Assembly (NCBI RefSeq): GCF_029852145.1
Contig: NC_079976.1
Coordinates: 3,100,001 to 3,164,000 of the forward strand
Reading direction: 5' to 3'
DNA length: 64,000 nt
DNA from: Microplitis mediator
Lineage: Eukaryota; Arthropoda; Insecta; Hymenoptera; Braconidae
The notes below the pieces were generated by a model, which did no database searches, had not been told where the DNA came from, and saw nothing but the letters and a program-made list of their open reading frames with translations. Both the position numbers and the translations under genes were made by a program. Below are positions 42,565 to 55,289 of this stretch, piece after piece (position 1 is the first letter of the stretch; each line of letters starts with the position of its first letter).

Positions 42565-45178
42565 TTATGATGAGAAATTAAAGTTTTTTTTTTTGAAAAT
42601 CTTGAGAGCCAGGACTCCTCCGTAGACAGGATGACCTCGCAGGTACAATCCGAATCCGCGAATGGGTTCAGGTGAACTTTCATTCGCGCCGATTTCCTGT
42701 AAATCGACAAGCGGACCAATAGGTTGAATGTCATTATAGCTACCATAAGCTTTACAGAATGATACATGATGTTCGCATGATTTGCTAAGCTCGGTATTGT
42801 TTCCTATTGAAGCTGCAGACGGCAGAAGATTCCCGTTAGGATATACCAACTTAGTGGTTCTAAAACAAATCATAAATTATCTAAGAATATGGATATATAT
42901 TGGCTGTGACGCTAAAATTTATACAAACGAAGATTAAAAATTGATAATTTTCAGGCCTGCACGGAAAAAAATTAATCGTGAATGCAACATGATGCAGTCT
43001 TGGTAAATAAACATGATGAAATCATGTTGCATTCACATGATTTGTCATGTTTCGGTTACATGATAGTCATGTTGCGGTAACATGAGAAAATCATGTGGCA
43101 TTCACATGATTTGTCATGTTTCGGCTACATGATAATCATGTTGCGGTAACATGAGAAAAATCATGTTGCATTCACATGATTTGTCATGTTTCGGCTACAT
43201 GATAATCATGTTTCGGCTACATGAAAATCATGTTGCTGCCACATGTTGTCATGTAGCCGAAACATGACAAATCATGTGAATGCAACATGATTTCATCATG
43301 TTTATTTACCAAGACTGCATTTTGTTGCATTCACGATTAATTTTTTTTCCGTGTGTTATATAATGACCTTCCACGGCATTGACTTCTTATTACAATTTCA
43401 TCTTTATCATTATCAAAATTTCCACTACTATTAATATAACGTCCACGCACTGATTGACCGTACGTAAAGCCTGATCAATAATTCAAATGATTCAATTATT
43501 AAGAGATGTCATTAGAATAATTATTTATTATAAATATTATCATAAATAGAATACCAGTCAGAACTGCATTCTCTGGCAATATCATATCTTCTAATATAAG
43601 TTTTAAACAGCTGTAGCCCTTGTTTATAAAATTACCAATGACTTTTGTCGGTGATTTACAATAACTTGAAGTTTTCCAATTCGAAGTTGTAGAATCAATT
43701 ATTCCTTCTGATAATTTACCTTCTTTAGGTTCAAGGAACATTACGTTACCGTGTCTTTTAAATCTCAAGCCAGTTATAACACTAAAAGATTTATTTATTT
43801 ATAAAATATACCCCAATACAGAAGTGATTATATCAATAAATTTTTAGATTAATTAATAATTAAGTAATAAAACTCACTATCCATCACCAGCTGATACTGG
43901 GTCAGTACAAAAGGAATCAAGTAATTTTGGTATATTACTGGGATTTGGATCATAAGTACGTTCACATACACATTTGCAAATGTTACCAGTATGATCTAGT
44001 ACTTGTTGTAATTTGCGTGAAGTTTCTAGACGGCTTAGATACCCGGAAAGATTTATCGGCCTTGAACCAACGGTGTCAATTATTGTTTTTTTTGCTGCCT
44101 CTCGTCTTTCGCTTTTCTAATTTATTCACCGATAGTTCAGTATATTTCAGTTATTTATGTATTTTTATTTTTATTTATGAATATTTACTCACTGCTTTGA
44201 GTTGGCAAAAATGAATTTTTCCTGGGCATGTGTTTGGATGACTTAAATTATGTCCAATCCAAGTACTACGCGATGGTTCAAGTCCATCACATCGACCAGA
44301 ACAATATCCATCTTGACGTAATAGTTCTTCATCGATAGAAATTCCGTACATGCTATTAAATTCTGCGAAATTCGCTGAAAATTAATAAGTAAATTTCATA
44401 AAATTCAAACAAGTGAATAATTAATTATATCAATCGTTTTTCCATGTGTAAAAAAATAGTACACTGTAAAAAATCACCGGGGTAAGTCCAAGCGGTGTAG
44501 GTGTTAAAATTATCGGTGTTAAATTTACCCCCGAAAGCGGTGTGAAAATAACGCCGCCACCGGTGTAAATATTCTGTACCGGTGTTAAAATAACGCCGCC
44601 ACCGGTGTAAATATTCTAGACCGGTGTTAAAATAACGCCGCCGCCGGTGTAAATATTCTTTACCGGTGTTAAAATATTTTATTTTGTGAATATTTTTACT
44701 TACTCGATCACTATACTTGTTGATAAATGATATATTTTATTAATTTTCATAAAGAACTGACATTTTTTGTGTTTTATAATCTTTAAAGTTAATATTCCAA
44801 GCGGACGCAGTTTACCCTGCTTTTACACCGGTATTACTCCGCTTTTACACCGGTTACCCCGCTTTTACACCGGTTTTACTCCGCTTTTACACCGGTTACC
44901 CCACTTTAACACCGGTATTTTTAACACCGGTGTATTACTCCTCCTACACCGGTGTAATTTTATTTTAACACCGGGCGGAGTTAAAATGAGTCCATTTTCA
45001 ACACCGCTCTTTTTACAGTGTATCTATTAAAAGACTTACCTCCGTCTTCATACTCACGCCCATCACTTGGATCACTTTTTTGAATTGAAACTAGTTCTGA
45101 TGTTACCAATAGCACATTTAATTTAATAATAATTACAAATATCGATATTGTAACTCTGGAGAGATACAAATAATTCAT
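42565..45178 (-). CDS. B1: secreted cysteine-containing protein, possible DUF4803-type family
   Basis: Six exons (45178-45040, 44374-44193, 44116-43878, 43781-43555, 43470-43368, 42859-42565) join to 394 residues. Residues 1-27 are a signal peptide (MNYLYLSRVTISIFVIIIKL...). Exon 2 carries DGYCSGRCDGLE and CPGKIHFCQ, and exon 3 CKCVCERT: paired cysteines of an extracellular protein. Exon 4 starts VITGLRFKRHGNVMFLE and ends LPENAVLTG, and exon 6 ends GLYLRGHPVYGGVLALK. From memory, the two TG-RF blocks and the closing GGF-ALK block resemble arthropod DUF4803-type proteins of unknown function. This needs a profile search. The donor of exon 5 (GTCATT) is weak. Introns 1 and 5 hold TIR elements at 44462 and 42960. 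Confidence 0.75.
42960..43353. mobile_element. 394-bp TIR element in B1 intron 5
   Basis: The ends CACGGAAAAAAATTAATCGT and inverse are followed by tandem CATGATTTGTCATGTTTCGG-type units (about 60 bp, imperfect). The inserted block lies a few bases beyond the exon-5 donor. Confidence 0.85.
44462..45020. mobile_element. 559-bp TIR element in B1 intron 1
   Basis: The ends CACTGTAAAAA and TTTTTACAGTG are flanked by TA. The interior has about 55-bp tandem units (ACCGGTGTTAAAATAACGCC) on one side and inverted ACACCGG units on the other. A relic of the same type sits at 61929-62036. Confidence 0.85.
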
Positions 45179-45179
45179 T

Positions 45180-48100
45180 ATTATTTTTTAGTAATTAAAA
45201 AAATTGCTAATGAACAGGGTAAGTATTTATCGAACAAATATATTAGCTGGAATGTTGAGTGAATTTTAACAATTCGATGTACAGTTACTTTGTTATATAG
45301 TTTTATTTTTTGCCACCGAGTTGTCATGTCTAAATACATATACATAGATATATATGTGTGAGATTGATTTTATACGGTTATTTGATCATGTTTTTAAGCC
45401 TTTTTAACCTTGATGGCTCAATAACAAGATTATTTACAGGAATATAATATATATTATATTGCTCTTGAGCTCATCATACACCCAAGTGGGGGAAGATAAG
45501 ACACAACGAACTGCCCAAGGCATCAAAAATTTGATGATAAATAAATTTTATTGCAATGGAAAGTTTTAATAAAATTTGTACGCTTAATTTCAAAGCCATT
45601 TTGTAGGCGGATCGGAATACCTCGAAAATTTGGGAAAAAATTTTTTTTTTATAATTCATTATAGATTTGTTATATATATGTAGAGTGAATGTGTTTAAAA
45701 AAAAATTGAAACTAGTGAAAAAAAATTCTTAGTAATCTTATAATAGATTGGTTTGAAATAGATAACAAAAGCGGATTGTATTCGGTGCTAAAAATCTATT
45801 AAATTTCAATTACTCGCATTATTTCTTGCCCCACTCTTCCTAATAACTATGATGGAATTTTACAATATAGAGTAATTAACACGACCTTGACAACTAAACT
45901 AAAGTCAAAAATGTATCGTTCCTTCAATTTTGTTATAAAAAATAAAATTGAAAAAAAATTTGTTTACTTCGGTTGAATTTTGGAAATAATGCTGTCAAAA
46001 ATTTATATACCAATTTTACGTCCGTATCAAGAAAAAACTTTACGTTTGTCTCAAAAAACTACGACTCAGTTTAAAAAAAAAATATCATGATTGTGTTGTA
46101 AAATTACAAAAAAACTTTCCCAAAATTAAATTGTATATTAATATTAATATATTTAAATATATATATTTTTTGTGGTAAGATTTAACATCAATCTACAATA
46201 AGAAGTTGCTCGAAACCCCAGGAATATATTCATATAACTCTCGAACCCTTTGGAAGTTATTTTCCCGCTTAAGAAGATCTCGACCAATTACACGACCCGT
46301 CCACGGGCGTTGAATTTTAATTGGAAAAGAAGTTATATATACAAAGCATCCTAACCCTTTCCTTCAATGTAAGTCTTAGCCTTTGTCTTTTTCTACCTCA
46401 AGACTCAAGACAATCATAAATTCTTGAACCCCAAGCCCTGAGCCCTAAGCCCATTATTCCATGGGCCTTATTCTAGTTAACGAACCAATGAATCCAAATA
46501 AAAGTAACAGACCAAAAACTCGTTTCGATCTTAAACTTTATTTAATACACTCAATATTAAGTCACCGAGTGAAATATTTAGTTGGCACTCGGTTTTAAAT
46601 AAAATCCATTAATTTGGTTTGTTGATGAGCTGAATTAAGTTATCAAAATAAAGGGGTTATAAGTATAAAGACCTTTAAGTTGTCCAATTAATTATAATTT
46701 ACTGAACCTCTCCCTCTCTCTCCCTCTTTTCCTTAATTCTTATTATTCGTTTCTTTTTTATCATAAATTTACATCATTTAGCAGCTCATGCATTTTAATT
46801 TTTTTATTTATATTTTAAGTTTTACTGAGTGTATTATATTAATAAAAATATATAAATTTTAAGTAGCATTCATAATTATTAGTGGGGTTTTTAACGACCA
46901 CTCTTTAGTACACTTGTGCCTGGTCGTTGAAAACGAAGCCTCCAAAAGGCTCTTACTCGTTATGAACGAGCCATCCCTCTTAATATATACATATATATAT
47001 GTATACATATATATAGATGTACACTTAATTGGGTTAATCTATAGAGATTAATTAACGCGAGCTGTACTGAATAGAGAATTAGCTTCGTACTGCATCGCGA
47101 TCTCCTTTTATTTTACGGCTTGAGGTTTTAATTCTGGAACTAAAGACAGCGACAATTTTTTTTTTATTATTTATTTTTATTATCATTTTGTAATGAAGGG
47201 ATTCGAATATTTTTAATTAATTGTGAAACGTAATGCCGGATAAATAATTAAATAAATTGATAATTATTTTAAATAATTATTGAGTCTATGGATTTTAATA
47301 TTTAATTAGTCAATTAAATATTTTGCGATCGTTATATATTTATTTTTATTTCATATTTTTATTGATTAATTATTATTGGAGTAAAATATTAATTGATAGC
47401 TAATTAATATTTTATTTTAATTTAATTAAATTCAGTGATAAGATAATTTTGAAAAATTATTCAAGGGAGGGTTTGGTCGAAATTTTGAAAAAAAAAAAGT
47501 TATTTTAATTTGTGACTGAGCCTTGATTTTTTTTTTATAATTAGATTAATTTTCAAAAAATTTAAGCGAAAAATTTTTGTGACTAAAAATAAAAAAATTA
47601 TTTTTAATATTTAAATTAAAAAAAAATTGTAAATTTTTTAAAAGAATTCACTCATAAATAAATAAATCAGAGTTAAGAAAAAATAAATAATTTTGTGAAG
47701 TAAAAAAAAAAAAGTAGGTATATAAATTAAGAATGTTGAAGACACTTGTGTCGCCACGTCACGGCGCGCGTCTTAACTACGAAGCAGACTCTTGAGCGAC
47801 CCCTTTTCAACCCCTTAAGGCACAATCAATTTTCTTGACTTGTAACCGACCAGTGTAATTTCTTGGGCCATCACTAAGGTTTTGTCATGTCGATCAAAAT
47901 GATACGACCTAAACTGTCTTAAAGTATGTAAACTAAACCATCCTACAGAGTTTAGTGATAATATTCAGCAAAGTCTTCTGCCATGCAAAGAAAAGTATGA
48001 AAAAATTTTTCGTGCAGAAAAAGGAAATGGAAAAAAAATGTTAAGTAAAAAGGGGCAAAGTATCCATAGACTGAGTGTGTAATGTGTGCACACGTGGATA

Positions 48101-50100
48101 TTGGGAAAGTTTAACACTCATTCGCGCGCACTTTTAAAGCTCTTGGTGAAACCCTCCTAAAAGTGACTCTTTCTATAAGGGGGATAGGTGAAAGAATGAA
48201 AAAAAGGGCAAGTTGAGGGTAAAAATGAAAAAAAATAAGAATGAGGGCTCGCACCTAGCGTTTGCAGCCGAGTAGGGGTGGAAGTGGAACTGAGTGGGGG
48301 AGAGGAAAAGAAAAAGCTAATAAGTATCGAGAAACACGATCCAGGAGTAACTTTTAAGAACTCTCGAACGACGAGGGACACCGAAGTGTTGCTTGCTGCT
48401 CGCCAGTTTCTAGTTTCGATGGTTAAGACACTGAGTGTGAGACGGACAGAAAATTACGAGGGGTGGGTTTGTAGTTTATGAACACGAGTCACATAAATTG
48501 TTGCGGCTCTTTAAGAAATTGGAAAGGCACGTGGGAAACAGCTTGCGTAGAGTGCTTGTGAACTTTTCTTTTTTTTTTTTTTACCAACGATTGTAAAGAG
48601 TAATGGATTTATAAAGTGCCACTTTATAAATTATCCTATCAATCTATTGACATTTAAAGATAACTACATTTTTTTATCACTCGCTAGTGAAGAAATTTTA
48701 ATAGAAATAAAAGCCAAATTATTTATCAAATAAATATACATTTTTTTAAAATTAAAAAGCCAATAAAAAATTTGTGAATTTTAAATCGAAAAATAATCGT
48801 CATATTTTTGAGAGTTTACGTATCTCATACACTCATCCCCTTATCATATTTTGCCTTAAAAGTTTTAATGTCATGTGATAAAAAAAAATAAATATGTATT
48901 TATTTGTTTATAAATAAATAAATATGGAACATACGTTAAAAAAAATTTCGATGAACCAGATAAAAGCGATCCCCATTGGGAAACATTTCCCCTCTCAGGT
49001 ATAATCTTCAGCGAGACAAGATATTACATTTGAATAAATGTCACCAGGCGATAACCAGTCGCCGGGTAAAACGAATACCAATACTGCGGTATCGAACGCA
49101 CGATCGGGATAAATATCCCATGGGAAATATTCGCTAATATCGATCATATCATCATTAATAGCTCCGCTGTACTTTTAATAATAATAATAACTTTTTAATA
49201 TTTATGTTAACTTTTTCCATAAATAATAAATATTTAAAAATAAATAAATAAAAATTTTGTTACATGTAAGTAATTTAATAAAATGATTAATTGTGGATAA
49301 ATACCTGGCATATTTTCCAATCGATTATTATGATAACACGGTGCATAAATCGGCGGGGAAATCAGGGGTGAAATAAAATTGCGATTTGCCCGAATTGTTG
49401 TACGTTTAATATCGAATATATATTTATCGAACTAACGATGAGTCAAATATATATATATATATATATATAGCGGGTAATGTATCTCTTTTTATAGATTTCT
49501 TTCTCTGTTGAACTCACAAATTTTATCTCTCTCATATATGTATGATAGTAAACATAAAAGGGTATAAATAAAGATAGAAATATAAACTCTCCCTCGTATT
49601 CATATAACAACCACTCAACGCAACCACGTCCACCACTGTTTACCGCAATTATTAAATGTAAACTCATATTTTGTAATTGCCAAATATTGCCAATTCAACA
49701 TATATATACAAGTGAATCCCATTAACGTTTGTTTATTCTCTTTTTAAGCTTTATCCATGTTCAATCGAGTCCAATTAAATTTTTCATACGCTTTTTTTTT
49801 TTTTTTTATTTATTTTTATATATTTAATTAAATAATAAAACGATCGTATTGTTTATTTTTAATTTATTTCAATCACTTTCCGGCTTTGAATTATTTTTTA
49901 AATAAAAAAAATTAGTCTATGATTCATTTCTACTTGCGCGTGAGCGAATAATTTTTTAAATATTTACTAAGTTCAAACAAAATTATTTCATTCAAAAAAA
50001 TTTACAGATAAATCTTTGCGGGTAACTATCGCACGTGAAAATAAAATAAAATTTTTTTATAAGACCGAGTTATGCAGCTTTTAATAATTAATGTGCTTTG
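45180..50100. other. Gene-free AT-rich stretch
   Basis: Both strands examined. Long A and T runs, ATATAT tracts (46980-47020, 49447-49469), a CpG-containing patch near 47757-47775, and a purine-rich patch at 48160-48480 with an open frame on each strand but no recognisable domain. I see no gene. Confidence 0.45.
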
Positions 50101-50520
50101 AAAGGTGGAGCTCAAAAACGAAAGCATCTCTTTAGTGCGGCAGCTTGCGAAACTATCGGTAATTAATCAGAATCGTCGCGGCATATCGTGTCAACGATGT
50201 CGAGAAGGGTCGTGGCTATATAATTTTCCGGGCGTGAGATACTATAGGTGGTAGTTAACCAGTGACGTCACGAGTCTGGCGACATATGGCGAGGCACTAG
50301 TTACGGTCCAAGCTTGGACATAGACATTGTCAGGACACCGGACACCCTCAACAGAATACTGCAGAGCCAACGTATCAAAATTAGCATGGGCCTTTGCGCA
50401 ACCCAACGGCTGCTCTTAATTAATTCTATCGTTGTCATCGTTACTGGACTTTACATATCTATTTATATATATATACATATATATGTGTATGTGTATGTGG
50501 ACATATATATGTATGGATAG
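50100..50520 (+). promoter_or_regulatory. Candidate promoter and first exon
   Basis: A base-balanced patch with CTATATAA at about 50217, TGACGTCA at about 50263, and an ATG at 50386 opening a hydrophobic start (MGLCATQRLLLINSIVVIVT). The frame then runs into TATATA and TGTATG repeats that include possible donors (GTATGT). The layout suggests the beginning of a secreted or membrane protein gene, but no second exon was identified. Confidence 0.25.
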
Positions 50521-50616
50521 AATTCACTTGAATTTAGTAACCGCAAAGATAGAATAAAATTTTTCCTGTATATATTTCAAGCGAAAAATTGATTTACAAT
50601 AGCGAGTTAATTTTTA

Positions 50617-50916
50617 TTGCCAGAGTGCGGTTTAATTCGTTTACGATCCAATTGGTTTTTGTTGGTTTTCTGTGCATGGATGCATACACAAGCCGAGTTT
50701 AACGACAGTACAGAAGAGTGCGGTAGAGAGATACGTGGGGGGTTAACAAAAAAAAATTGTGGGAAGAGTTGGAAGGGTTGGAAATGGGGTGGATGTGTGT
50801 ACCCCAGAGTGGACGAAATACGAGAGTGCCGAGTAGAGAGAAAAGCCCTGCGACGGGCAGTGCGTGGATTAGAGGCTGATTCGGCGATCCAATTTAATTG
50901 GGCGATTAACGGCTAA
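50617..50916 (+). other. Open frame of uncertain coding status
   Basis: 99 codons after an acceptor-like TTGCCAG. It includes a hydrophobic stretch (SNWFLLVFCAWMHTQAEF) followed by a cysteine- and charge-rich part. It could be an exon belonging with 50386 or a chance frame. No family recognised. The following 300 bp (to 51234) are also open in this frame without domain signals. Confidence 0.2.
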
Positions 50917-51239
50917 ATGCCGTTGTCCCTTCGTACTCCATGGATCGTCCCTGGGTGTCTAGTAGATGGAAAATATAATTCAACAATATTTATGGATGGA
51001 TTAACGTTCAAATTACGTACAAGCCTTCGAGGCACTACTCAAATTTTTCCCTTTTTCATTTTTTTATCTTTAGTTTGGAGTAATCGAGTGCGTGATGCAA
51101 TGTCGGGTAATTTGTTATACGTTTTTTTGTTTTACTTTTGGAGGGCATTGTTTTATGTCGCAGGTAAATCGTCCAAGAAAGTGAGGATGGGTTCGGGGAT
51201 TTGGGGAGATAAATTTTCTGTAAGGCTCAGATAAGGATT

Positions 51240-52720
51240 AGATGCAATTGATTGTCTTAAATGTTTAAATCTCGAACTAACGACGCTAATCGATTTTAAA
51301 CTATATTTTTTTTTCATATATATTTTGAATACTAGACTAGTATTACATATATATTAATTTTTTTTTTTTTTTTCAAAAGTTAAAAAATCGAACCGGGTAA
51401 CGGTATAGAAATTTTTTTTTGACTGCAAGAGTAATGAAGTTTTGTTTCAAAATCTCGAAAAATAAATGAAAATAAAAAATTTACCCAAATAAATCATGCA
51501 AAGTAAATATATCAAATATCTGATATTTCTGCAAGCGGAATAATTTTCTCTTCTTGCCACCTGGCGGTAATATTTTTTACTAATTCAAAAATTTTTTACT
51601 AACGATCCCATGACTTTCTACTTGTTCACAGATAACTTATATTTTTGTTTGTTAGAAAAAAAAATTAATTTTATCAATATTACGTCACAAGTTTCCATTT
51701 CAGTGAATAATTAATAAATTAATTAATTAACTTTTGTATAAATAAATAAAATGCATAATTTAATTAGTAGAACTTAATAATTAAACATTTATTATATTGT
51801 TAATTTGAAAACTAAATTATTCAAAGGGAAATATAAATTAAATGGGAGTTTATATGTACAATTTAATTAATTAAATAAAATTATATAGTAATTAATAGCA
51901 CGTCAAAAAACAGAAAATATAACAAAATGAAAATATGGTAATTAAATATTTGATTATCGTGGCATAAATTCACGTGTAACTAATGCAATTACACAAGATT
52001 AATATACGTTTAAACCCCGAGCGATTATTAATTAACTGGAAACATGAAAATTTGTATCGACATATATATGTACGTATATATCTATACATATATGTAGACA
52101 TATAACACGTCAAATATTAAACACGAAAAATTAACCTGTGTCAGTTACTTTTCAGTATTGATTTTAAACGATCGATAAAAGCGTCTCTATATATTTATAA
52201 ATATCATATGGGATACGCGATACTATAGAATTAATTACAATCCTATTTTACGTTGACTATTATAATAAATCGATCAGACATTTAATTATAAATAATAAAT
52301 TACGTTTCTTCTATAAAGTTATCAGACTTTTGTGTTTCGGAAATAGAAATAGAAGTTATGTCATATCTTGTGATATTTTTGATCATTATTGAAAATTCAA
52401 ATTATTTATTCATAGAAAAATAAATGACTTATAGATAAATTGATTTTCGAAATTTTGCCCGTGACTGAAATATTAAAAAAAATTTTTTTTTTATAATCCT
52501 GGAGTTCTAAAATTAAGCAGCCATAAGTCAAAATTTTGTATACGGATCCGAAAAATTTATTAATGAAAAAGTTTGAAATTTTTTTTTGACAAGAATTTTA
52601 AAAATTTAAAAAAAATAATTTGTTGCCATTTTAAAAATACAATTTTTTTTGAAGGGTTTCGTGGAAAAAAAAATTTCTCAACAAAATAATTTATTTTCTT
52701 TACAAAAAAAAAAGCGAGTA
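51240..52720. other. Gene-free AT-rich stretch
   Basis: Long T runs, TACGTATATATC-type microsatellite (52065-52105). Nothing else seen. Confidence 0.45.
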
Positions 52721-52729
52721 AGAAAAATT

Positions 52730-53278
52730 ATTATCAGCGAGGTGTTGAGGAGTGAAATAAAAGCTCGAAGAAAGTATGCAGGCCAAGGAGGAGGAGGAAC
52801 GGGTTGAGATGTTGAGTAAGGCGGTGAAGCTCGAGCTTTTGTCGTCAGGAACCGACCAACCTCGAAGACGGTACCGTCCCCAGGACATGACATCACCTAT
52901 TGCCACCTTGGTCTTGATAACGCCCCAAAAGCTGCAGAACCGCCTACGAGCTTGCGCACACAACGCCCACCAGCCAATCCGCGCTTGTGCAGCAACAATC
53001 GCGAATTTCTAACGCGCGTACCTTTCGCAAGTTACTTCTGCGAACAAACACCACGTGCATCGCGGCCCGGTCGCACGTGCGTTAACGCTCTGTAGCTTTT
53101 GACAGCCAACACTTTTCGAACCAAAAAATTTTTATATCAACAAACAAAATTATTTTGTAAACAACAAATTTTTTATTTGAGACTTCGAATCAAAGTTCGA
53201 TACTTCTTGGTAACTAGTGATTTATTTTTTATTCATCAAGTGAACCGCGGAGCTCAAAAAATTCATCATTGATACCCG
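52730..53278 (+). promoter_or_regulatory. GC-richer patch ending in a donor-like site
   Basis: The most GC-rich stretch of the window. It has CpGs, CACGTG-type motifs (about 53051) and GCACGTGCG, then AT-rich sequence ending in CCCGTAAGTAA at about 53277, a good splice donor. It may be a promoter with an untranslated first exon for a + strand gene outside the window. The open frames across it on both strands are attributable to composition. Confidence 0.25.
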
Positions 53279-53279
53279 T

Positions 53280-54110
53280 AAGTAATTTTTCTTTTTTTTT
53301 TAATTTAGAAATTCTCAGGACTTGGAAATTATTTTGTCATTACTGTCATTAGTAAATAATCATGGCAGTCATCATAATTTAATTGTCATATATAATAATA
53401 ATAATTATTATTATTATTATTAATATCAGAGCAATAAAAGTATTTGGTATAAATTTATCACGGGCCGATATTCAACAGTTGGTCTTTCTTTTATCTTGAA
53501 AAGCTTAGAGCCCCTGCCGTCGCTCTGAGACTACCCTCCCACCCCTTTCCGTGAGTTTTCTCTAAGGCTGAAGCTTTCATCCCTTTAAGCTTCGCTCACG
53601 CTTTACTCTCCCTTTTCACGGTATAAGGGTCTTGATTTCGCGTTACTTTATTACGAGTGCCTGTCATTGAGTGGCCGATCACTATTAACTAGGGTTTTTA
53701 GATATATTTATGTATAGGGTAATTAAAGAAAATAAAAAAAAATAGGTGTACTATGGTGTAGAGTAGGGTAGTAAATTTTATTGAGGTAGAATAGAATAAA
53801 AAAAAAAAAAATAAGTTTGAAATATTTGAATGAGGGGTTGAAAAATTTGTGACTGTAACATATTTAGGCTGTGAACTGACCGAGTGCAGGCAATAAATAG
53901 CTGGGGAGAGTGTGGGCTAGGTGAGGGGGTTAAATGGTGTAGGGCTTGAACGATTATACTTCCCTTTACTCCCTATTTACGCGAATACGATCGTTTATTT
54001 TCGTGTTGGTGATATTATTTGTTTATGTTATTTAGATATTAATCGAATGATTGTTAAGAATTGCGAGATAAATTAATTTTTAAAAATCATAATTATTTAG
54101 ATTTTCAAAA
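53280..54110. other. Gene-free stretch
   Basis: AATAATAATTATTATTATT run at 53395-53425, otherwise unremarkable AT-rich sequence. Confidence 0.45.
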
Positions 54111-54113
54111 ATA

Positions 54114-54203
54114 CCCACACGAAAAAATATATATGTGACATATATGCATCAATGTATCGGCTATATGGGACATACATTTTATTTATATATTTTTTTGTGT
54201 GGG
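54114..54203. mobile_element. 90-bp hairpin TIR element
   Basis: CCCACACGAAAAAATATATA and inverse, flanked by TA. Internal TATGTGACATATAT/TATGGGACATA units. Confidence 0.75.
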
Positions 54204-54539
54204 TAAAATTTAGAAAAATTACTGATGAAAAATTTTTTAAAAATATAAAATATTTATGAATAAATAATTATATCAACTCAAAAATATATAAGGAAATTTA
54301 TTGATTAAAATTTGAAGATAATGTTGATTATTAATATGATTAAAAAAAAATTGTAGTTACTGTGGATTTGGTAAATCAAATTTGTGAAATTTAAAAAAAA
54401 TAAAAATAATTTGAAAAATTCTTATAACTAAAGATTTTTTAATTTGATAATCAACTTCCGTAAAATATAAAATAAAAATAATTAATAAAAATTTTGGTTA
54501 AAAAGATTTTCAATAAATCCGAAAAAAAAAATATGTGTA

Positions 54540-55289
54540 GGGGAGGGTGGGGCAGAGCGGCCCCCCTAAGCCAATTATTATTTTTTGTGGCTTTCAACCA
54601 TAAGATCACTTTACTTTTGTCCTATTTCGAACAAATTTATGGACATTTTGCCAGAATTCTGAAAAAAAAAATTTTTTTTTCGTGGGGCAGAGCGGCCCTC
54701 CTCCAAAAAGTGATAAAAAAATTTTTTTTTTCGTTTTTTTTTTTTTTTTTTAAATTGTTTTTATCATTAAGAATGTATTTCTTTTTCTTGACAACTATTT
54801 TTGGTTTTATATTACTCGAAAAAAATTTTTTAAAGCGTAATAAATCGTTCACTCGCGATTACCTTAATTAATAATTGTTATTTAATAAAAAAAAATCAAT
54901 TCTATAGTTTTACTTTATTTCAAAAATTTATCAACTAAACAAAAAATTTTATTTTTATAAATTTTTAGTGACCAAATTTGCCTCTTACATAAAGAAACGG
55001 CCGAAAAATATGAAAAAAAAATTTTTTTGGAACTTTCGGCTGGTCCATTTTGCCCCAGGTGTTATGCGTAGGGCTAGAAATGTGGAATTATAATAATTTT
55101 TTTTTAATTTGATGATAAAAATATGAAAAAATCACTTTTTCAAAATTTTTAGCTTGTCCATTTTGCCCCAAATGTCATGCGTAGGGATAAAAATGCGCAA
55201 ACATATCGGATTTATAGTAATTAGTCGAAAAAAAAAAAATTTTTTTTTTGATCAAAATTTTAGGGGGGCCGCTCTGCCCCACCCTCCCC
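54540..55289. mobile_element. 750-bp TIR element, ends GGGGAGGGTGGGGCAGAGCG
   Basis: The terminal inverted repeats are near perfect for about 27 bp, and TA lies on both sides. It shares the GTGGCTTTCAACCATAAGAT sub-terminal region with 16210-16709. Internal copies of CATTTTGCCCCA occur in the right half. The frames read through it are not genes. Confidence 0.85.

Noticed and set aside
44767..45030. Repetitive CFYTGITPLLHR-type frame
   Set aside because: A translation of the ACACCGG units of the TIR element in B1 intron 1.
48157..48481. Overlapping frames in a purine-rich patch
   Set aside because: Both strands are open because of composition, with no domain or splice support.
52678..53012. 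Three overlapping frames in the GC-richer patch
   Set aside because: Frames on both strands overlap. The patch looks more like promoter or untranslated exon sequence.
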